DNA from: Bradyrhizobium lablabi
Lineage (GTDB): Bacteria; Pseudomonadota; Alphaproteobacteria; Rhizobiales; Xanthobacteraceae
Assembly (NCBI RefSeq): GCF_018131005.1
Contig: NZ_JAFCJK010000004.1
Coordinates: 310,001-374,000, forward strand
Length of the DNA stretch: 64,000 bases
Direction: 5' to 3'
The notes below the pieces were generated by a model, which was not told where the DNA came from, made no database searches, and was given only the letters and a program-made list of their open reading frames with translations. Below, one piece after another: positions 1 through 9,386 of the stretch (position 1 is its first letter; every line of letters starts with the position of its first letter). Position numbers and translations under genes: made by a program.

Positions 1-450
1 GCGAGCGAGAAGACGTTCCAGAGCCTGATGCAGGTGATCGGCCGCCCAGAATGGATTTCCGATCCGCGCTTCGCAGAATATTCCGACCGACGGGAAAACT
101 GGGCGAGCCTGATGGACGGCGTCGAGACATGGTCGCGCACTGTGAGCACGCAGGCCTGCCTCGCGGCGTTAAACGAATCCGGGGTGCCGTCGTCGGCCTA
201 TCGCACCGTGCGGGAAGCGCTCGCCGATCCGCAGATTGCACATCGCGGCGCGCTTGCCGAAGTCGAGGACGGCGGCGGCGCGTTCAAGGTGCTCAACCTG
301 CCGTTCCGCATGTCTGATGCGACGGTGTCCGCAGCCAGGCGGGTGTCGACGCTGGGTGAGCATACGCGCTCCTATCTCAAGGAGATCGGCCTTTCCGAAG
401 ACGAGATCGCAAGCTTTGCCGCGCAGCCACCGACGACCGCGCGCGGATAA
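1..450 (+). CDS. CaiB/BaiF family CoA-transferase, C-terminal part (5' end outside window)
   Basis: The reading frame is open from the first base and ends at 450, so only the last 149 residues are present. They resemble the C-terminal segment of family III CoA-transferases: a run of the type 'GRPEW..DPRFA', a stretch on exclusive use of a cofactor helix, and the late motif 'SAYRTVREALADPQ' followed by a hydrophobic strand leading to 'LNLPFRMS'. Members move CoA between carboxylic acids in catabolic pathways. The catalytic Asp lies upstream and is not seen, so the substrate cannot be guessed. It is followed after 118 bp by the binding protein of a peptide-type ABC importer and probably belongs to the same catabolic locus. 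Confidence 0.85.
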   Translation, partial: ASEKTFQSLMQVIGRPEWISDPRFAEYSDRRENWASLMDGVETWSRTVSTQACLAALNESGVPSSAYRTVREALADPQIAHRGALAEVEDGGGAFKVLNLPFRMSDATVSAARRVSTLGEHTRSYLKEIGLSEDEIASFAAQPPTTARG

Positions 451-568
451 TCCCTGCGGCTTTTCATACACGTTATGGCCTTGCCGTGCGCGATGATTCC
501 GGACAATCTCCCGCCCATCACACGACGATCCGGAACACCGGAAGTTGCGCACCTGGGAGGGAGCATTG

Positions 569-2110
569 ATGAAGCCGGTCGAACGCGCGCGTGCGCTTGC
601 GCGCATTTTTTTGGTAACGGCATTTGGCGCGGCAGCATTCGCAATGCCCGCCAGCGCGCAGAAGCAGGGCGGCGCCATTACCGTCGGCCTGGAGCTCGAT
701 ATTGCCGGTTTCGATCCGCTCAAGGTCGGCGTTTACGACACCGCGGCATTGACCGCGTCATCCGCGATCTTCGACACGCTCACCTATCTCGACGACAAGG
801 GCGAGCCGCAGCCTAAGCTCGCGCTATCCTGGACTCATTCGGAGGATTTCAAGACCTGGACCTTCAAGCTGCGCCCGGGCGTCAAGTTCCACGACGGTAC
901 GCCGTTCAATGCCGAAGCCTACAAGGCGAATTTTGACCGCCAGAAGGATCCCGCCAACAAGTGCCGCTGTGCCTTCTACATCTCGGCCGTCAACGATGTG
1001 CAGGCGCCCGATGAACTGACGTTGGTCGTCAACCTCAACGACCCCGCGGTGAACTACCCTGCCTTGGTCGCCTATGCGAGCCAGAACAACGCGGTTCACT
1101 CTCCGACGGCCTGGAAGGCCAAGGGCGACGACTACAACCGCAATCCTGTCGGCACCGGCCCCTATATCCTGAAATCCTGGACTGCCGGTGATCGCATGAT
1201 CCTGGAGAAGAACCCCGACTATTGGGACAAGGACAAGGTCTATTTCGACCGCGCCACCTTGAAGCCGCTGCCCGATGCGCAGTCGCGCTTTGCCAGCCTG
1301 CAATCCGGCGAGGTCGACCTCATCTGGGATGACGAATATGACGCCGACAACATTCAGAAGGCGCAGAAGGATCCCAAGCTGACCGTGCACACCTTTGCCG
1401 GTTCGGGTGCGGCAGTGTACGCCTTCAACACCAAGACCCCGCCGCTGGATGACGTGCGGGTCCGTCAGGCACTTGTCATGGCGCTCGATCGCAAGAAATG
1501 GTCGCAGGCGCTCAACAATGGCCTGGCCAGGCCCGCCAGTAACCCGTATGGCGACGGCTCCTGGGTCAAGTGCAAGGACGACGGCGCATTGCCCGAGGAC
1601 GTCGAGAAGGCGAAGGCGCTCATCAAGGAATACGGCAAGCCGGTCGAATTCAAGACGCTCGTCACCGCGACCCCGCGCGGCCGCGCCAACGGGCAGATCC
1701 TGCAGCAGTTCTGGAAGCGCGTCGGCGCCAACGTGGAGATCGAGCAGGTCGATCAGGCGACCATTCCGCCGCGCGCCTTCATGCGCCAGTTCCAGGTCAC
1801 GCCCTGGCGCATCGTCGATCTCGCCGATCCCGACGTCCAGATGTACGCCAATTTTCATACCGGCAGCCCGGTCGCGCTCGCCAACTACTCCAATCCCGAG
1901 CTCGACAAGTTGCTCCAGCACGCCCGCACCACTCCGGATACCGGCCAGCGCATCGAGGATTATTGCGCGATCAGCCGGCTGATCAACAAGGAGGCGATCT
2001 GGTTCTGGACCTTCCAGAACACCTACTACGCGATAGCGAGCGCGAAGGTCAAAGGCTTGCCAAAGATGTACAGCGGGGTGATCGACGTATCGCGCGCCTG
2101 GAAGGAATAG
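569..2110 (+). CDS. Peptide/nickel/opine-type ABC transporter substrate-binding protein
   Basis: Periplasmic solute-binding protein of the DppA/OppA family (SBP_bac_5), 513 residues. The start at 569 has GGGAGG eight to thirteen bases upstream and gives a clean signal peptide (positive N-terminus, hydrophobic core, cleavage after the ASA at about residue 30); an upstream in-frame ATG-type codon at 545 would bury it. The mature protein shows the family pattern 'W.FKLRPGVKFHDGTPFNAE' in pieces and 'NPVGTGPY' plus the 'NPDYW' motif. It is the first gene of an operon with two permeases and two ATPases, all within a few bases of each other. The ligand could be a dipeptide, opine or another small amphipathic solute. 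Confidence 0.93.
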   Translation: MKPVERARALARIFLVTAFGAAAFAMPASAQKQGGAITVGLELDIAGFDPLKVGVYDTAALTASSAIFDTLTYLDDKGEPQPKLALSWTHSEDFKTWTFKLRPGVKFHDGTPFNAEAYKANFDRQKDPANKCRCAFYISAVNDVQAPDELTLVVNLNDPAVNYPALVAYASQNNAVHSPTAWKAKGDDYNRNPVGTGPYILKSWTAGDRMILEKNPDYWDKDKVYFDRATLKPLPDAQSRFASLQSGEVDLIWDDEYDADNIQKAQKDPKLTVHTFAGSGAAVYAFNTKTPPLDDVRVRQALVMALDRKKWSQALNNGLARPASNPYGDGSWVKCKDDGALPEDVEKAKALIKEYGKPVEFKTLVTATPRGRANGQILQQFWKRVGANVEIEQVDQATIPPRAFMRQFQVTPWRIVDLADPDVQMYANFHTGSPVALANYSNPELDKLLQHARTTPDTGQRIEDYCAISRLINKEAIWFWTFQNTYYAIASAKVKGLPKMYSGVIDVSRAWKE

Positions 2111-2116
2111 CCGCTC

Positions 2117-3064
2117 ATGGCGTTCGTCGCGCGCAGGCTCCTCTATCTCGTGCCGGTGCTGATCGCCGTCTCGGTGCTGACCTTCGTGATCGCCTCGCTC
2201 CTGCCGGGCGATCTCGCTTACGTGATCCTCGGCGATCAGGCGACGCCGGAAAACGTCGCGGCGCTGCGTCATGACATGGGGCTCGATCAACCGATCTGGC
2301 TTCGCTATTTCGGCTGGCTCGGCCATATCCTGCAGGGCGATTTCGGACGGTCCTTTCGCACCGGACAGACCGTGTTGCAGGCCATGAGCGAGCGCGTACC
2401 GGTGTCGTTCGAGTTGATGATTCTCGCCGAGCTGCTGGGCCTCGCGATCGGCGTGCCGCTCGCGATCGCCTGCGCGGCGAAGAGCGGCAGCGCCTTCGAC
2501 CGCTTCATGACCGGATCGGCCTTCGCCATGCTGTCGGTGCCGAGCTTCCTGTCGGCGATCCTGCTGATCTATCTGTTCGCGGTCGAGCTGCGCTGGCTGC
2601 CGGCGACCGGCTACGTGCCGTTCTCCGAGGATCCGCTTGCCAATCTGCGCTTCATGGTGCTGCCGGCGTTGACGCTGGCCCTCGCCGAATGGCCGGGCAT
2701 CATGCGCGTGCTGCGCTCCGACATGATCGCCGCGCTGCAGGAGGACTACATCGCGCTTGCCAAGGCGAAGGGCCTGAAGCCGTCGCGCATCCTGTTCGTG
2801 CATGCGTTGAAGCCGTCCTCGCTGACCCTGGTGACGATCACAGGCATCAATATCGGCCGTTTGATCGGCGGTGCCGTCATCGTCGAAACGATCTTTGCCT
2901 TGCCGGGGATCGGCCGCCTGCTGGTCGGCGCGATCTACAACCGCGACCTCATCATCCTGCAGGGCGTGGTGCTCCTGGTCGCCGCGGGCTTCGTGATCAT
3001 GAATTTCATCGTCGACATGCTCTACGCCGTACTCGACCCGAGGATCCGTCATGGCCACGCTTGA
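2117..3064 (+). CDS. ABC transporter permease, DppB type
   Basis: Inner-membrane permease of 315 residues. It begins with the typical DppB opening (arginine-rich tip followed by a long hydrophobic helix and 'FVIASLLPGD'), has about six membrane segments, and carries the EAA loop 'DYIALAKAKGLKPSRI' near residues 212-228 that docks on the ATPases. It starts six bases after the binding-protein gene and overlaps the next permease by 14 bp, which indicates translational coupling. It forms the heterodimeric channel with the DppC-type protein downstream. Confidence 0.93.
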   Translation: MAFVARRLLYLVPVLIAVSVLTFVIASLLPGDLAYVILGDQATPENVAALRHDMGLDQPIWLRYFGWLGHILQGDFGRSFRTGQTVLQAMSERVPVSFELMILAELLGLAIGVPLAIACAAKSGSAFDRFMTGSAFAMLSVPSFLSAILLIYLFAVELRWLPATGYVPFSEDPLANLRFMVLPALTLALAEWPGIMRVLRSDMIAALQEDYIALAKAKGLKPSRILFVHALKPSSLTLVTITGINIGRLIGGAVIVETIFALPGIGRLLVGAIYNRDLIILQGVVLLVAAGFVIMNFIVDMLYAVLDPRIRHGHA

Positions 3065-3923
3065 ACTCGGCCTCGAGGAGGATGTCAGCGCGGCTCCGGT
3101 ACGGCCCGCGCGCCGTCTGGGAGCGCTGTTCCGGCTCGCGATCGGTTGGATGATGCTGGTCTTCGCTGTGGCGATCCTTGCCGATATGCTGCCGCTGCCG
3201 AGTCCGACCGACATGGACATGCTGGAGAAGCGCGCACCGTTCTCGTTCGAGCATTGGCTCGGCACCGACGGTTTCGGCCGCGACGAGTTGGCGCGGCTCG
3301 TCTATGGCGCCCGGGTTTCGCTGGTCGTTGGCCTCTGCGCGCCGGTGATCGGATTGACCATCGGTGGCGCGCTCGGGATGCTTGCGGGCTATTTCCGCGG
3401 CCGTTTCGAGACCTTCGTGGTCGGCAGCATGGATGTGCTGCTGGCGTTTCCGCCGCTGGTCCTGGCGCTCGCGGTCACTGCCTATCTCGGCCAGTCGATC
3501 TTCAATCTCACCTGTATCCTCGGCGTGCTCGGAATTCCCGCCTTCATGCGGGTGGCGCGGGCCGCGACGCTGTCGCTGGCGCGGCGCGAGTTCGTCATCG
3601 CCGCGCAGGCGCTCGGCGCGACGCATGCGCGCATCCTGCTGCGCGAGTTGTTGCCGAACGTGCTGCTGCCGCTGCTCGCCTATTTCCTGCTCGTCGTTGC
3701 CGTCACCATCGTGGTGGAGAGCGCGCTGTCCTTCCTCGGCCTCGGCGTGCCGCCGCCGGTGCCGAGCTGGGGCAGCATGATCGGCGAGGGACGCGAAAGC
3801 CTCGACGTCGCGCCGCGGCTCGCCTTCATTCCGGCCATCGCGATGTTCCTCACCGTGCTCTCCTTCAACCTCGTCGGCGACACCATGCGCGCGCTGACCG
3901 ATCCCAGGCAGGGCGCGCTGTGA
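3051..3923 (+). CDS. ABC transporter permease, DppC type
   Basis: Second inner-membrane permease of the importer, 290 residues. It has the longer hydrophilic N-terminus and the 'HWLGTDGFGRDELARLVYGAR' region (quoted to show the family's 'GTD..GRD' signature), then the EAA loop 'EFVIAAQALGATHARILLRE' near residues 182-201. The late 'ALSFLGLGVPPPVPSWG' motif is diagnostic of the DppC/OppC group. The gene overlaps its upstream partner by 14 bp, and its TGA stop overlaps the GTG start of the following ATPase. Confidence 0.93.
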   Translation: MATLELGLEEDVSAAPVRPARRLGALFRLAIGWMMLVFAVAILADMLPLPSPTDMDMLEKRAPFSFEHWLGTDGFGRDELARLVYGARVSLVVGLCAPVIGLTIGGALGMLAGYFRGRFETFVVGSMDVLLAFPPLVLALAVTAYLGQSIFNLTCILGVLGIPAFMRVARAATLSLARREFVIAAQALGATHARILLRELLPNVLLPLLAYFLLVVAVTIVVESALSFLGLGVPPPVPSWGSMIGEGRESLDVAPRLAFIPAIAMFLTVLSFNLVGDTMRALTDPRQGAL

Positions 3924-4915
3924 GCAGCGGCGTCCTGCTTTCGGTGGAAGATGTGGTGGTCGACCTGCCGACCCCGCGCGGCAATTTGCGCGCGGTCGAC
4001 CATGTCGATCTCGCCGTCGGCGCCGGGCGGACGCTCGGCATCGTCGGCGAATCCGGCTGCGGCAAGACCATGCTGTCGCGCGCAATCCTGCAACTCCTGC
4101 CCAGGAAGGCGAGGCCGTCCGGACGCGTGATGTTCGACGGGCAGGATCTCCTGAGACTGCCGGCGGAAAAGCTGCGCAGATTGCGCGGCCGCTCGCTTGC
4201 GGTCGTATTCCAGGACCCGATGACCTCGCTCAACCCGGTGCTGACCATCGGCACGCAATTGATCGAGACCATCCGGGAGCATCTCGAACTCGATCTCGCC
4301 GAAGCCAGGCAGCGCGGCGTCGATCTGCTTGCGGCGGTCGGCATTCCGGCGCCGGAGCAGCGGCTTGAGCAATATCCACACCAGCTCTCCGGCGGCATGC
4401 GGCAGCGCGTCGCAATCGCGATCGCGCTGTCCTGCGAGCCGAAGCTCCTGATCGCCGACGAGCCGACCACCGCGCTCGACGTCACGATTCAGGCGCAGAT
4501 CCTCGATCTGCTGGCGCGCGAGCAGCGGCGTCGCCACATGGCGATGATCATCATCACACATGACCTCGGCGTGGTCGCCGGCCGCACCGACGAGGTGGCG
4601 GTGATGTATGCCGGCCGCGTGGTCGAGCGCGCGCCGACGTCGGCCTTGTTCAAGCAAATGCGGATGCCCTATACCGAGGCACTGCTCGCGGCGCTGCCCA
4701 AGCTCGACGCCGCACCGCATACCCCGCTGCCGGCGATCTCGGGGCGACCGCCCGATCCGACCCGGCCGCTGAAGGGCTGTTCATTCGCGCCGCGCTGCCG
4801 CTATGCGGCCGGCCGCTGCAACACCGAGAAACCTTCGCTTAGCCGGGCGGAAACGCCGGGGCACCTGTACGCCTGCTTCCATCCGATCGAGACCGGCGCG
4901 GGTGCTGTCGCATGA
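3920..4915 (+). CDS. ABC transporter ATPase, DppD type
   Basis: Cytoplasmic ATPase, 331 residues. The open frame runs back to 3146 inside the permease gene, but the GTG at 3920 overlaps the permease stop (GTGA) and gives the family-length N-terminus. Visible motifs are Walker A 'GESGCGKT' (about 43-50), Q-loop 'VFQDPMTSLNP', signature 'LSGGMRQR' (about 155-162), Walker B 'LLIADEP' (about 175-181) and the switch His in 'IITHD'. A C-terminal oligopeptide-type extension carries a Cys-rich patch 'GCSFAPRC', which in this family can hold an Fe-S cluster. It overlaps the next ATPase gene by four bases. Confidence 0.93.
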   Translation: MSSGVLLSVEDVVVDLPTPRGNLRAVDHVDLAVGAGRTLGIVGESGCGKTMLSRAILQLLPRKARPSGRVMFDGQDLLRLPAEKLRRLRGRSLAVVFQDPMTSLNPVLTIGTQLIETIREHLELDLAEARQRGVDLLAAVGIPAPEQRLEQYPHQLSGGMRQRVAIAIALSCEPKLLIADEPTTALDVTIQAQILDLLAREQRRRHMAMIIITHDLGVVAGRTDEVAVMYAGRVVERAPTSALFKQMRMPYTEALLAALPKLDAAPHTPLPAISGRPPDPTRPLKGCSFAPRCRYAAGRCNTEKPSLSRAETPGHLYACFHPIETGAGAVA

Positions 4916-5880
4916 TGCTGCAGGCCGCACCCGACCCGCTGCTGAGGGTGGAAAATCTCGTCGTCGAATATGCGGTCGGCGGCAAGACCGTCCACGCCGT
5001 GTCCGACGTGAGCATCGAGATCGCGCGCGGCGAAACGCTGGGGCTGGTTGGCGAATCCGGCTGCGGCAAGTCCACCCTCGGTCGCGCGGTGCTGCAGTTG
5101 CGCCCGGCAGTATCGGGCAAGGTGCTGTTCGACGGACACGACCTCACGACCATGCAAGGCGAAGCACTGCGCAGGATGCGCCGGCGCGTGCAGTTGATCT
5201 TCCAGGATCCGATCGCCTCGCTCAATCCGCGGCGGCGGATCGGCGATATCGTGGCCGAGCCCCTGGTGATATCAGGCGTCAAGGATCCCGGGAGACGCAG
5301 TCAGCTGGTCCATGATGTGCTGTCGGCTGTTGGCCTCGATCCCGCGCTCGTCATTGGCCGCCTGCCACATGAGTTCTCCGGCGGCCAATGTCAGCGCATC
5401 TGCATTGCCCGTGCTTTGGTGCTCAATCCGGACTTCGTCATCTGCGACGAGCCGGTTTCAGCGCTCGACGTGTCGATCCGCGCGCAGATCCTCAACCTCC
5501 TGGAGGAAATGAAGGCGCGGTACGGCCTGACTCTGCTGTTCATCGCCCATGACCTTGCAGTGGTGAAGGCGGTGAGCGACCGCGTTGCGGTGATGTATCT
5601 TGGACGGCTCTGCGAGGTCGGTCCGTCCGAGCAGCTTTTTGCGCGGCCGGCGCATCCCTATACCGCGCTCCTGATCGATGCCATTCCAGTGCCCGATCCG
5701 GACATCAGGCCCGCGGAAACCGTGCCTGTCGGCGAGCCGCCGTCGCCGATCGCGCCGCCATCGGGCTGTCGATTCCGCACCCGTTGTCCGCGGGCGGATG
5801 CGCGCTGCGCCAACGAGGTGCCGGAACTGCGCGCGGTTGCCCCCGGCCAGTTCGCGGCTTGCCATCATCCGCTGGTCTAA
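4912..5880 (+). CDS. ABC transporter ATPase, DppF type
   Basis: Second ATPase of the importer, 322 residues, starting inside the stop of the first (ATGA overlap). Motifs: Walker A 'GESGCGKST' near residue 46, Q-loop 'IFQDPIASLNPR', signature 'FSGGQCQR' near 154, Walker B 'VICDEP' near 178, switch His in 'FIAHD', and the C-terminal Cys patch 'GCRFRTRCPRADARC'. A pair of ATPases is normal for the Dpp/Opp family. The signature has Cys where Gln-Gln or Met-Arg is usual ('GGQCQR'), a mild oddity. The operon ends here or continues into the dehydrogenase 87 bp downstream. Confidence 0.93.
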   Translation: MMLQAAPDPLLRVENLVVEYAVGGKTVHAVSDVSIEIARGETLGLVGESGCGKSTLGRAVLQLRPAVSGKVLFDGHDLTTMQGEALRRMRRRVQLIFQDPIASLNPRRRIGDIVAEPLVISGVKDPGRRSQLVHDVLSAVGLDPALVIGRLPHEFSGGQCQRICIARALVLNPDFVICDEPVSALDVSIRAQILNLLEEMKARYGLTLLFIAHDLAVVKAVSDRVAVMYLGRLCEVGPSEQLFARPAHPYTALLIDAIPVPDPDIRPAETVPVGEPPSPIAPPSGCRFRTRCPRADARCANEVPELRAVAPGQFAACHHPLV

Positions 5881-5966
5881 ATTTTGGCAAGACCAACACG
5901 GCGTTTGTCCCGCGAGGGCGGACGTGGCAAGGTCGGCTGCAAGAACAAGATCCCGGGAGGACAGCG

Positions 5967-7037
5967 ATGAAGAGTTTTCAGGTCGTCGATTTCAACGCGC
6001 CGCTGCAGGAGGTCGATCAGCCGACGCCGCAGCCTTCAGGAACGCAGGTGCTGATCAAGGTCAAGGCCGCCGGCGTGTGCCACAGCGATCTGCACATCTG
6101 GGAGGGCGGCTACGATCTTGGTCACGGCCGCAAGCCATTGTCGTTGAAGGACCGCGGTGTGTCGCTGCCGCGCACGATGGGACATGAGACAGTCGGCCAG
6201 ATCGTGGCGTTAGGGCCCGACCTGAAAGACGCCGACAAGGGGGGTCTCAAGGTTGGCGACGTTGCGCTTGTCTATCCCTGGCTCGGCTGTGGCAAATGCG
6301 CGACCTGTCTCGGCGGTGACGAAAACATGTGTGCGGTCAAGCCGAATGCGCTCGGCGTCTATTGCGATGGCGGCTATGCCGACCACATGACGGTGCCGCA
6401 TGCCAAGTACCTGTTGAACCTGGATGGACTCGACCCCGTCACGACCGCCCCCTACGCGTGCTCGGGCGTCACCACCTATAGCGCACTGAAGAAGATCGAG
6501 AAGGACCTGGATACGCCGGTCGTGATCTTCGGCGCCGGCGGTCTCGGCCTGATGGCGCTGTCGCTGTTGAAGGCGATGGGCGGCAAGGGCGCGATCGTGG
6601 TCGATATCGACGCGAAAAAACGCGAAGCGGCCGAGGCTGCCGGTGCGCTTGCGACCGTCGACGGCAAGGCCCCGGACGCGCTGGAGCAATTGATGAAGAA
6701 GGCCGGACAGCCGATCCGCGCCGCGATCGATCTGGTCGGTAATGCCCAGACGACGCAGCTTGGCTTCGACTGCCTGACCAAGGGCGGCAAGCTCGTCATC
6801 GTCGGCCTGTTCGGCGGCGGCGCGACGTGGGCGCTGCCGCTGATCCCGATCAAGGCGATTACCATCCAGGGCAGCTATGTCGGCAATCTCCGCGAAACGC
6901 AGGAACTGCTTGATCTCGTGCGTGCGAAGAAGATCCCGCCGATCCCGGTGACCCCGATGCCGCTTGCGCGCGCCAATGAGGCGCTGGTCGATCTGCAGAA
7001 GGGCAAGCTGGTCGGCCGTGCCGTGCTGACGCCGTAA
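5967..7037 (+). CDS. Zinc-dependent medium-chain alcohol dehydrogenase
   Basis: Cytoplasmic NAD(P)-dependent alcohol dehydrogenase of 356 residues. The start at 5967 has GGGAGG six bases upstream; an in-frame extension back to 5784 overlaps the ATPase gene and is discarded. Catalytic zinc ligands are visible in 'GVCHSDLH' (about 37-44) and 'GHE' (about 71-73); the structural zinc site is 'GCGKCATCLGGDENMC' (about 108-123); the Rossmann motif is 'GAGGLG' (about 189-194). It lies between an ABC importer and an isopropylmalate dehydrogenase-like enzyme, so it may oxidise an alcohol made from the imported substrate. The exact substrate is unknown. Confidence 0.92.
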   Translation: MKSFQVVDFNAPLQEVDQPTPQPSGTQVLIKVKAAGVCHSDLHIWEGGYDLGHGRKPLSLKDRGVSLPRTMGHETVGQIVALGPDLKDADKGGLKVGDVALVYPWLGCGKCATCLGGDENMCAVKPNALGVYCDGGYADHMTVPHAKYLLNLDGLDPVTTAPYACSGVTTYSALKKIEKDLDTPVVIFGAGGLGLMALSLLKAMGGKGAIVVDIDAKKREAAEAAGALATVDGKAPDALEQLMKKAGQPIRAAIDLVGNAQTTQLGFDCLTKGGKLVIVGLFGGGATWALPLIPIKAITIQGSYVGNLRETQELLDLVRAKKIPPIPVTPMPLARANEALVDLQKGKLVGRAVLTP

Positions 7038-7057
7038 CGTCTCCGCCGCCACTTCGC

Positions 7058-7130
7058 GGAGCGAGGCCAGGAAGCAATCCGTCATCCCCGCGTGGAGACA
7101 TGGATTGCTTCGCTTCACTCGCAATCAGCG
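7058..7130. repeat. Dispersed intergenic palindromic repeat
   Basis: The gap between the alcohol dehydrogenase and the next dehydrogenase holds inverted arms 'gaagcaatcc' (7071-7080) and 'ggattgcttc' (7102-7111), followed by 'gcttcactcgcaat'. This wording ('...ggattgcttcgctt...cgcaat...') is one I associate with short repeats scattered in Bradyrhizobium and Rhodopseudomonas intergenic DNA. It could fold as an RNA hairpin between the two genes. Confidence 0.6.
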
Positions 7131-7149
7131 TCCATCCTGAGGAATTCCC

Positions 7150-8232
7150 ATGTCCGCCAATAGCGCGCTCCACATCGCAGTTCTCGGCGGCGATGGCATC
7201 GGCCCCGAAGTGATGGTGCCGGCGCTCGAGGTGTTGCGCAAGATCGAGGCGACGACGGATCTCAAATTCCGCTTCACCGACGCGCCGGCTGGCGCGAACC
7301 ACTACAAGGCGACCGGAAAGTCGATGCCGGAGAGTACGATCAGGTTGTGCGAGGAGGCCGACGCGATCCTGCTCGGGGCCTGCGGCCTGCCGTCGGTGCG
7401 CTATCCCGACAATACGGAGATCGCTCCGCAGATCGAGTTGCGCATGATCTTCGACCTCTATGCCGGCGTGCGGCCGGCGCGGCTGATTCCGGGCGTGCCG
7501 AGTTCGATCGTCGGCGCCGATCGGAAGGGCATCGATCTCGTCGTCATCAGGGAATCCACCGAGGGCCTGTTCGCCTCGATGGGCAAGGGCGTCGTCACCA
7601 ACACCGAGGCGCGCGAGACGATGGTGATCACGCGCAGGACCTCGGAGCGGCTGTTTGAGTTTTCGTTCCGCCTCGCCGAGCGTCGCAAGGCGCGCGGCCG
7701 CGCTGACGGCGGGTTGACCTGTGTCGACAAGGCGAATGTGTTCAAGGCGTTCGCCTTCTTCCGCGAGATTTTTGACGAAACCGCAAAACGTCATCCCAAC
7801 GTGAAGGCCGACCACCACTACATCGACGCCATCGCGGCGGCGCTGGTTCAGCGTCCATGGGATTTCGACGTCATGGTCACCGAGAACATGTTCGGCGACA
7901 TCCTATCTGATCTGACCGCCGGTCTGATCGGCGGCATGGGCATGGCGCCGTCGGCTGATATCGGCGATCGCCGCGCGGTGTTCCAGCCCTGTCACGGCAC
8001 CGCGCCCGATATCATGGGGCAGGGCAAGGCAAACCCGACCGCGATGATCCTGTCGGTGGCGATGATGCTGGATTGGCTCGCCGACAAGCATGGGCTGGAG
8101 AGTGCTGCCGAGGCGGGCGAACGTATCGCGCGTGCGGTCGACAGGGTCTATGCTGACGGCATCAAGCCGTTCGAGTTCGGAGGCAGAAACGGCACCGCTG
8201 ATATCGCCAAGGCGGTGCTGACAGCGTTGTAG
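7150..8232 (+). CDS. Isocitrate/isopropylmalate dehydrogenase-family oxidative decarboxylase
   Basis: 360-residue NAD(P)-dependent beta-decarboxylating dehydrogenase. It shows the family N-terminus 'VLGGDGIGPEV' (about 11-21), the metal/substrate segment 'VIRESTEGLF', 'VTENMFGDILSDL' with the metal-binding Asp residues, and the cofactor loop 'HGTAPDIMGQGKANPTA'. The 'RESTEG' form is closer to tartrate, homoisocitrate or 3-isopropylmalate dehydrogenase-like catabolic members than to canonical LeuB. It sits at the end of a catabolic run (importer, alcohol dehydrogenase) and so probably works on a 2-hydroxy- or 3-carboxy-acid intermediate rather than in leucine synthesis. Confidence 0.88.
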   Translation: MSANSALHIAVLGGDGIGPEVMVPALEVLRKIEATTDLKFRFTDAPAGANHYKATGKSMPESTIRLCEEADAILLGACGLPSVRYPDNTEIAPQIELRMIFDLYAGVRPARLIPGVPSSIVGADRKGIDLVVIRESTEGLFASMGKGVVTNTEARETMVITRRTSERLFEFSFRLAERRKARGRADGGLTCVDKANVFKAFAFFREIFDETAKRHPNVKADHHYIDAIAAALVQRPWDFDVMVTENMFGDILSDLTAGLIGGMGMAPSADIGDRRAVFQPCHGTAPDIMGQGKANPTAMILSVAMMLDWLADKHGLESAAEAGERIARAVDRVYADGIKPFEFGGRNGTADIAKAVLTAL

Positions 8233-8409
8233 CGAGCGCCGCCTTGGTAAAATCCGGGCTTGAAAAAAAGCGCCGCCATTCACCATGGCAGCGCTGCAAC
8301 ATACTTCCCGGCCTGATCAGCAGAATGCACGGTGCGACGATCAGCCACCGGCCGATCCGCTGGGGCGGGTCGATCGCGTCGCGGGCCGCGACCTGAATGG
8401 CGATGCCGC

Positions 8410-8805
8410 TCAGTCTTCGTTGGCGGCAATCGATTCCATCAAGGACACCAACTGACGTTGCACAGTTTGGTCCTTGATCTTGCTGTAGGCGCGCAGCAAC
8501 CGCAGGCTGAAGGCGCTGTCGAGGAACAGGAGGCTCTCGACCTCACGCGCCTTGTTGTCGCCGTCGTAGAAGAAGGTGACCGGAACGTCGAGCGCGGTCG
8601 CGATTTGCTGGAGACGAGCAGCGCCGACGCGATTGACGCCCTTCTCGTACTTCTGGACCTGCTGGAAGCTGACGCCAAGCTTATCGCCGAGTTCAGCCTG
8701 GGAGATCTTCTGCTCCACACGCCGCAGACGAATCCGCTTGCCCAACTCAATGTCCGGCTTGCCGGCACTGCGCTGCTTCATCTTCTTTGCTGCTGATCTG
8801 TTCAT
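8410..8805 (-). CDS. Xre-family HTH transcriptional regulator
   Basis: 131-residue protein with a basic N-terminus, then an HTH_3 domain at about residues 20-78; the helix-turn-helix is readable as 'ISQAELGDKLGVSFQQVQKYE'. The remaining 50 residues are helical and have no recognised ligand domain. Similar short Xre proteins are abundant in rhizobia. It is transcribed opposite to the flanking catabolic genes, with about 580 bp of non-coding DNA upstream. Target genes are unknown; control of the upstream neighbour at 9387 or itself is possible. Confidence 0.88.
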   Translation of the reverse strand: MNRSAAKKMKQRSAGKPDIELGKRIRLRRVEQKISQAELGDKLGVSFQQVQKYEKGVNRVGAARLQQIATALDVPVTFFYDGDNKAREVESLLFLDSAFSLRLLRAYSKIKDQTVQRQLVSLMESIAANED

Positions 8806-9386
8806 CCTGGTGACCGTCCTTCAAATTGGGAGCTCCTGGCCAGAAAGGTCAGGGACTCGTCCATGATGTACCGCGTTAAAGTTCGTATGAGTCTTCAGTT
8901 GGATCGCGAGAACCAAGTAAGCAATTAAGAATATCGCGGGATGGTATCCACGCATTCGCGCTGTGGAAGCACCCTGATACCGACACGGCGAACTACCTAA
9001 AGTCGATAGCGCCAAGGTGTGTCTCTCGACACCCCGCCCTCTACATTTGGCAAAATATTGACCGAACCTCAACTAGTGCGGGTCTCATCGTCACAGATTT
9101 TGCGCGGATGCTTAGCGGCGGCACTGACCTCGCTTTCCGTACTCCTACGGATAACTCTATCTTACGGGCGTCATCATCCAGGCGCAACCCTTGCTAGTGT
9201 GAGGTCGAGGTCACGGACCAGTCTCGTTGCACCCTTGGGCGACAGCACCCCGCGAAAGTTTGTCGCAGGTGCGCGTGAGGGTTTCGCAAAGTTGCTGGAC
9301 AATTGCGCAAAAGTTCTGAATCATTCAAAACAAGCTTGCGCCTGACCACAGCCAGCAAACTTCTGGTAGGACAGTGGGAGAGGCTA
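8806..9386. other. Non-coding stretch upstream of the Xre gene
   Basis: About 580 bp without a supportable gene. Open frames here (for example 8821-9072 minus and 9019-9345 plus) lack a ribosome-binding site and read as low-complexity, non-protein-like sequence. AT content is higher than in the neighbouring genes. It presumably carries the promoter of the minus-strand Xre gene and that of the small plus-strand gene at 9387. I see no strong palindrome or terminator. Confidence 0.5.

Noticed and set aside
824..3265. 813-residue open frame on the minus strand
   Set aside because: It is antisense to the binding-protein and permease genes, is rich in Arg/Asp/His/Gly as expected for a shadow frame in GC-rich DNA, and has no recognisable domain.
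9055..9072. TTGACC...CTCAA as an FNR-type site
   Set aside because: The half-sites are seven bases apart instead of six.
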